8,209 nt of DNA, from positions 1-8,209 of the forward strand of contig JBGOUV010000314.1 of assembly GCA_041477815.1 (NCBI GenBank). The letters are read 5' to 3'. This DNA is from JBGOUV01 sp041477815. Its GTDB lineage: Bacteria; Acidobacteriota; Terriglobia; Bryobacterales; JACQDG01. Position 1 is the stretch's first letter. The number at the start of each line of letters is the position of its first letter. This document shows, piece by piece, positions 5,547-8,209 of the stretch. The position numbers and the translations under genes were made by a program. The notes under the pieces were generated by a model. The model was given only the letters and a program-made list of their open reading frames with translations, did not search any database and was not told where the DNA came from.

Positions 5547-7849
5547 CGGAGCGCTCCCTCGCGATCGGGGCTCAGGATCAAGTCCACCAGCCGCTCGCCC
5601 TGCCCGACCACCAGCCGCGTCTTGAGCCAGTACAGATCCAGGGGATAGTGTCCGTCGAGGTTCACCAGGTCCTTCTCAGTAGTAATCAGCAGTTCGGCGT
5701 CCGGGGGCTTGACGGGCCCCGCGCCTTGGTAGCGATGATGATCGGGAAACGTCAAACGCTCCACCAGGATAGCGCCCGTCTGCGCCACCGCGTCGAAGAA
5801 CGCCTCCGGATTGCCGATGCCGGCGAAGGCGGCCACCCGGCGCCCGGCCAGCCACTCCACCGGCCACTCTTCGCCGTTCGCCGCCCGGACCACCGCCTCC
5901 GGCTCGAACCGCGCCAGGAAGATGGGAGCCTGCGCGTTGTGGCGCCGCAACTCCTCCTGCAAGCCCTCCCAGCGCTCGCCCGCCGCCACGCGGTTCAGCA
6001 CGATCACGTCGGCCCGCGCTAACGCCGCCACCGGCTCCCGCAATCGCCCCAGCGGCAGGAGCTCCCGCCTTCCGAACGGATCGGTTACGTCGATCAGGAC
6101 GATATCCAGGTCCCGCTCGAGGCGCCGATGCTGAAATCCGTCGTCGAGGATCAGAACTTCCGGATGAAAGCGCGCGATCAGCTCCCGGCCGCCGGCCACG
6201 CGGTCCGCCGCAATCCCCACCGACACTCGGAACCGCCGCCGCAGGAGCTGGATCTCGTCTCCGGTCACCTCCACCGGCGCCTCATCGGTGACCCGCAGGA
6301 TGGTCACGGGCTCCGGCTTCTGCCGCCGGTACCCCCGGCTGAGCACGGCGCAACGCGTGCCGCGCTCCTGCAACCGCTCCAGCAGCCACCAGACCAGGGG
6401 GGTCTTGCCGGTGCCGCCGGCCGTCAGGTTGCCGACGCTGACTGTGAAAGTGTCCAGCCGCTCGGTGGTCAGCCAGCCCTGGCGATAGGCATAATCCCGC
6501 ATCCCGGCGGCCGCTTCCCACACCCGCGCCGGCAGCCATAAGAGCCAGCGCTGCACGCCCGTGGGACGCGGGCTGGGAACGGCGCGATGATAGAGGAACT
6601 CGGCCCGGTCGACCGCCCGGTCCGTCGCCCCGCGATGCATTTCCACCGCCCGCCGCGCCCGGGCGCCCAGCTCGACCGCCTCCTCGGGCTGCTCCAGCAG
6701 CCTGGCTAGGGCCGGCCCCAGTTCCTTCGCCTCCCCCACCTGGATCATCCCGCGGGCCGCCAGCAGCAGGTCCGCAATCGCCCGGAAGTTCTGCATGTGC
6801 GGCCCCACCACGATGGGCTTCTCGGCCATGGCCGGCTCCAGTACGTTGTGACCGCCCCAATTCACCAGCGACCCGCCTACGAATACGACAGTTGCCAGCG
6901 GATAGAGCGACGCCAGCTCGCCCAGCGTGTCGAGCAGCAGCACCGCGGGCGGAACCGGGCAGGGGGCGGCAGGCAGGTCCGACCGCCGTACAAACCGCCA
7001 TCCTTCACCGGCCAGCAACTGCGCCACCTCGTCAAATCGCTGGGGATGCCGCGGCGCCAGCACCAGCAGCAGCCCCTCGAACCTCTGGCTCAGTTCCCGA
7101 AACGCCGCTAGTACCTGGGCCTCTTCGGTCTCCCGCGTGCTGCCGGCCAGGATGACCGCCTGTGGTCGCACCCGGTCGATCCATTCCGCCACCGGACCCG
7201 CAGACGCCGCCGGGGCGGGTGCGTCGAACTTCAGATTGCCCCCCGTCTCGACCGTTTCGGGCGGCGCCCCCGCCTCCAGGAACCGCTGCCGATCGAGGGT
7301 CGACTGCGCCAGGATGGAGTCCGCCAGTCGCAGCACGCGCCCAAAGAAAAACCGCCAGCGCCGGTAGCGGGGCGCCGAGGCATCCGAAATGCGGCCGTTC
7401 ACCACCAGCAGCCCCGCCCCCCAGCGCTTGACCTCGTGGTACAGGTTAGGCCAGATTTCCGTCTCCAGGATGATGACCAGCCGGGGACGAATCGACCGCA
7501 GCGTCCGCCGCACGGCGAACGGAACATCGAGCGGAGCGTAGAAGATGCCGTCGGTGAGCGCCCCCAGCTTTTCCTGAGCCATCGTCTGACCCGCCGGCGT
7601 GGTGGTGGAAACCAGAATCTTCACCCCCGGGAAGCGGACCCGCAGCCGGCCGAGCAGCTCCTGGCTGGAGAGGACCTCGCCAACCGAAACTGCATGTAAC
7701 CAGATGGAGCGATTCCCGGTCTGTTGAAGAGAAGGCTCCAGGCGGCCCCAGCGCGGCGCCAGAGTTCCCCGATACTTGCCTTTCAGCAGGTAGTAGGGAA
7801 CTAGAATGAGGGAGGCTAGGGCCAGCGCCAGATTGTAGAGAAGAAACAT
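5543..7849 (-). CDS. waaA-lpxK: Fused Kdo transferase (WaaA) and tetraacyldisaccharide 4'-kinase (LpxK)
   Basis: One uninterrupted 768-aa reading frame carries two normally separate enzymes. Residues 1 to about 425 are WaaA/KdtA: an N-terminal membrane anchor (about 2-22), HAVSVGE at 52-58 with Glu58 at the catalytic-base position, ETEIWPN at 129-135, and VGGSLVNWGGHNVLEP at 324-339. From about residue 431 to the end (nucleotides about 6559-5543) lies a full-length LpxK: SVGNLTAGGTGKTP with the P-loop GGTGKT at 478-483, DDGFQH at 569-574, and TTEKD at 723-727. LpxK phosphorylates the 4' position of the lipid A disaccharide; WaaA then adds Kdo from CMP-Kdo. Both act on the cytoplasmic face of the inner membrane. 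The ATG at 7847-7849 gives the usual WaaA N-terminus; the GTG at 7897 would add 16 residues before the membrane anchor. A GGGAG lies 11 bases upstream. This is the first gene of the operon seen here. Confidence 0.95.
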   Translation of the reverse strand: MFLLYNLALALASLILVPYYLLKGKYRGTLAPRWGRLEPSLQQTGNRSIWLHAVSVGEVLSSQELLGRLRVRFPGVKILVSTTTPAGQTMAQEKLGALTDGIFYAPLDVPFAVRRTLRSIRPRLVIILETEIWPNLYHEVKRWGAGLLVVNGRISDASAPRYRRWRFFFGRVLRLADSILAQSTLDRQRFLEAGAPPETVETGGNLKFDAPAPAASAGPVAEWIDRVRPQAVILAGSTRETEEAQVLAAFRELSQRFEGLLLVLAPRHPQRFDEVAQLLAGEGWRFVRRSDLPAAPCPVPPAVLLLDTLGELASLYPLATVVFVGGSLVNWGGHNVLEPAMAEKPIVVGPHMQNFRAIADLLLAARGMIQVGEAKELGPALARLLEQPEEAVELGARARRAVEMHRGATDRAVDRAEFLYHRAVPSPRPTGVQRWLLWLPARVWEAAAGMRDYAYRQGWLTTERLDTFTVSVGNLTAGGTGKTPLVWWLLERLQERGTRCAVLSRGYRRQKPEPVTILRVTDEAPVEVTGDEIQLLRRRFRVSVGIAADRVAGGRELIARFHPEVLILDDGFQHRRLERDLDIVLIDVTDPFGRRELLPLGRLREPVAALARADVIVLNRVAAGERWEGLQEELRRHNAQAPIFLARFEPEAVVRAANGEEWPVEWLAGRRVAAFAGIGNPEAFFDAVAQTGAILVERLTFPDHHRYQGAGPVKPPDAELLITTEKDLVNLDGHYPLDLYWLKTRLVVGQGERLVDLILSPDREGALR
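5554..5560 (-). promoter_or_regulatory. Ribosome-binding site of waaF
   Basis: On the minus strand GAGGGAG lies seven bases before the waaF ATG (5544-5546), inside the last codons of the fusion gene. It is the best ribosome-binding site in the window and fixes the waaF start. Confidence 0.65.
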
Positions 7850-7850
7850 G
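7847..7850. other. Shared CATG: overlapping divergent start codons
   Basis: The four bases CATG hold the ATG of the minus-strand fusion gene (7849-7847) and the ATG of the plus-strand secreted protein (7848-7850). An in-frame TAG at 7836-7838 prevents an earlier plus-strand start. If both starts are right, there is no intergenic region, and each gene's promoter must lie within the other's coding sequence. A perfect 8-bp palindrome, AGTATACT, lies at 7866-7873 and offers TATACT on both strands, but without a convincing -35 box on either. Confidence 0.6.
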
Positions 7851-8209
7851 CCACGGTGTTCTCCCAGTATACTGCTCCTCGCTGCCACTCTCGCCACGCT
7901 CCCCGGCCAGTTCGAGGTACGCCCCGCCTCCAGCTACCCGCACCGTCAGACGGCCGACGGCGTCACCATCGCCGTCGAGGTGTTCCGCGACCGTGACAAA
8001 ATCAAGCAAGCCTTCCCCAAGACGGACCTGGAGAAACTCGGGGTTCTGCCGGTCCTGGTAGTCGTCGCCAACGACAACAACCACGCCCTGCAACTGGACC
8101 GCATGCGGGTGCAACTCATCACCAGCGACCGCCAGGAGGTGGACCCGACGTCGGGCGACGACGTGCTGCGCACCGGCCGCGTACAGCGCCCGGAGGTGAC
8201 CCCCCCCCC
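7848..8209 (+). CDS. Secreted hypothetical protein, N-terminal part (3' partial)
   Basis: The frame is open from the ATG at 7848-7850 to the window edge (120 codons), with strong G/C preference at third positions, so it is coding. Residues 1-20 (MPRCSPSILLLAATLATLPG) look like a signal peptide. The mature part contains DGVTIAVEVFRDRDKIKQAF and then KLGVLPVLVVVANDN, followed by LQLDRMRVQL. A strand such as LPVLVVVANDNNxALxLD suggests a small extracellular or periplasmic beta domain. I recall the pattern from hypothetical proteins of Acidobacteriota, where it has no assigned function; no enzyme motif is visible. It is divergent from the LPS operon with overlapping starts. A GAGAAG four bases before the ATG is a weak ribosome-binding site. 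The window ends in ten C residues, so the last codons may be unreliable. Confidence 0.8.
   Translation, partial: MPRCSPSILLLAATLATLPGQFEVRPASSYPHRQTADGVTIAVEVFRDRDKIKQAFPKTDLEKLGVLPVLVVVANDNNHALQLDRMRVQLITSDRQEVDPTSGDDVLRTGRVQRPEVTPP

Noticed and set aside
7866..7871. TATACT on the minus strand as a -10 box for the WaaA-LpxK operon
   Set aside because: There is no matching -35 at a suitable distance, and the implied transcript start would fall after the GGGAG ribosome-binding site. It is kept only as part of a palindrome observation.
1..8209. A defence system, mobile element, CRISPR array or biosynthetic cluster
   Set aside because: I saw no transposase, integrase, nuclease, toxin-antitoxin pair, spacer-like repeat array or tRNA. 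The genes form an LPS-core operon with housekeeping-like composition throughout.

Overview
This is a GC-rich, densely coding 8.2 kb bacterial window. It reads as part of the lipid A / LPS inner-core locus of a Gram-negative bacterium. No marker gene fixes the phylum. The gene set, the secreted hypothetical family at the right end and the NHL-type beta-propeller tail at the left end resemble Acidobacteriota (Solibacter/Bryobacter relatives); this is an impression from protein style, not a proof.

Layout: the left edge (1-162, + strand) holds the last 53 codons of an NHL/beta-propeller protein. It converges on, and overlaps by 20 nt, a seven-gene run on the minus strand. In transcription order, right to left, that run is: (1) a WaaA-LpxK fusion (Kdo transferase plus lipid A 4'-kinase), (2) WaaF-type heptosyltransferase II, (3) a short RfaE2/HldE-like nucleotidyltransferase-fold protein with a damaged active-site motif, (4) WaaC-type heptosyltransferase I, (5) a secreted SGNH/GDSL hydrolase, (6) an uncharacterised 435-aa protein with faint nitroreductase resemblance, and (7) an atypical NAD(P)-binding SDR protein. 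Three junctions are 4-nt ATGA stop/start overlaps (5543-5546, 3205-3208, 793-796) and one is a 26-nt overlap, so this looks like one translationally coupled operon. At the right edge (from 7848, + strand) is the N-terminus of a secreted protein; its ATG overlaps the WaaA-LpxK ATG within a single CATG.

The only two real gaps inside the operon (70 nt and 46 nt) are each occupied by a repetitive element. One is an imperfect inverted repeat of the common 'CGCAGATGAA' intergenic type at 4154-4230. The other is a run of 7-bp tandem repeats at 2111-2148. Both reach into the 3' end of the gene upstream of the gap, and the first supplies the last codons and the stop of the RfaE2-like gene.

Functionally, LpxK phosphorylates the tetraacyl disaccharide to lipid IVA, WaaA adds Kdo, and WaaC then WaaF add the first two heptoses. 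The hydrolase and the two downstream genes have no assigned place in that pathway; they may act on cell-surface material or simply be carried along. I see no rRNA, tRNA, CRISPR array, transposase, phage gene or defence system. There is no gene-free stretch over 300 bases.
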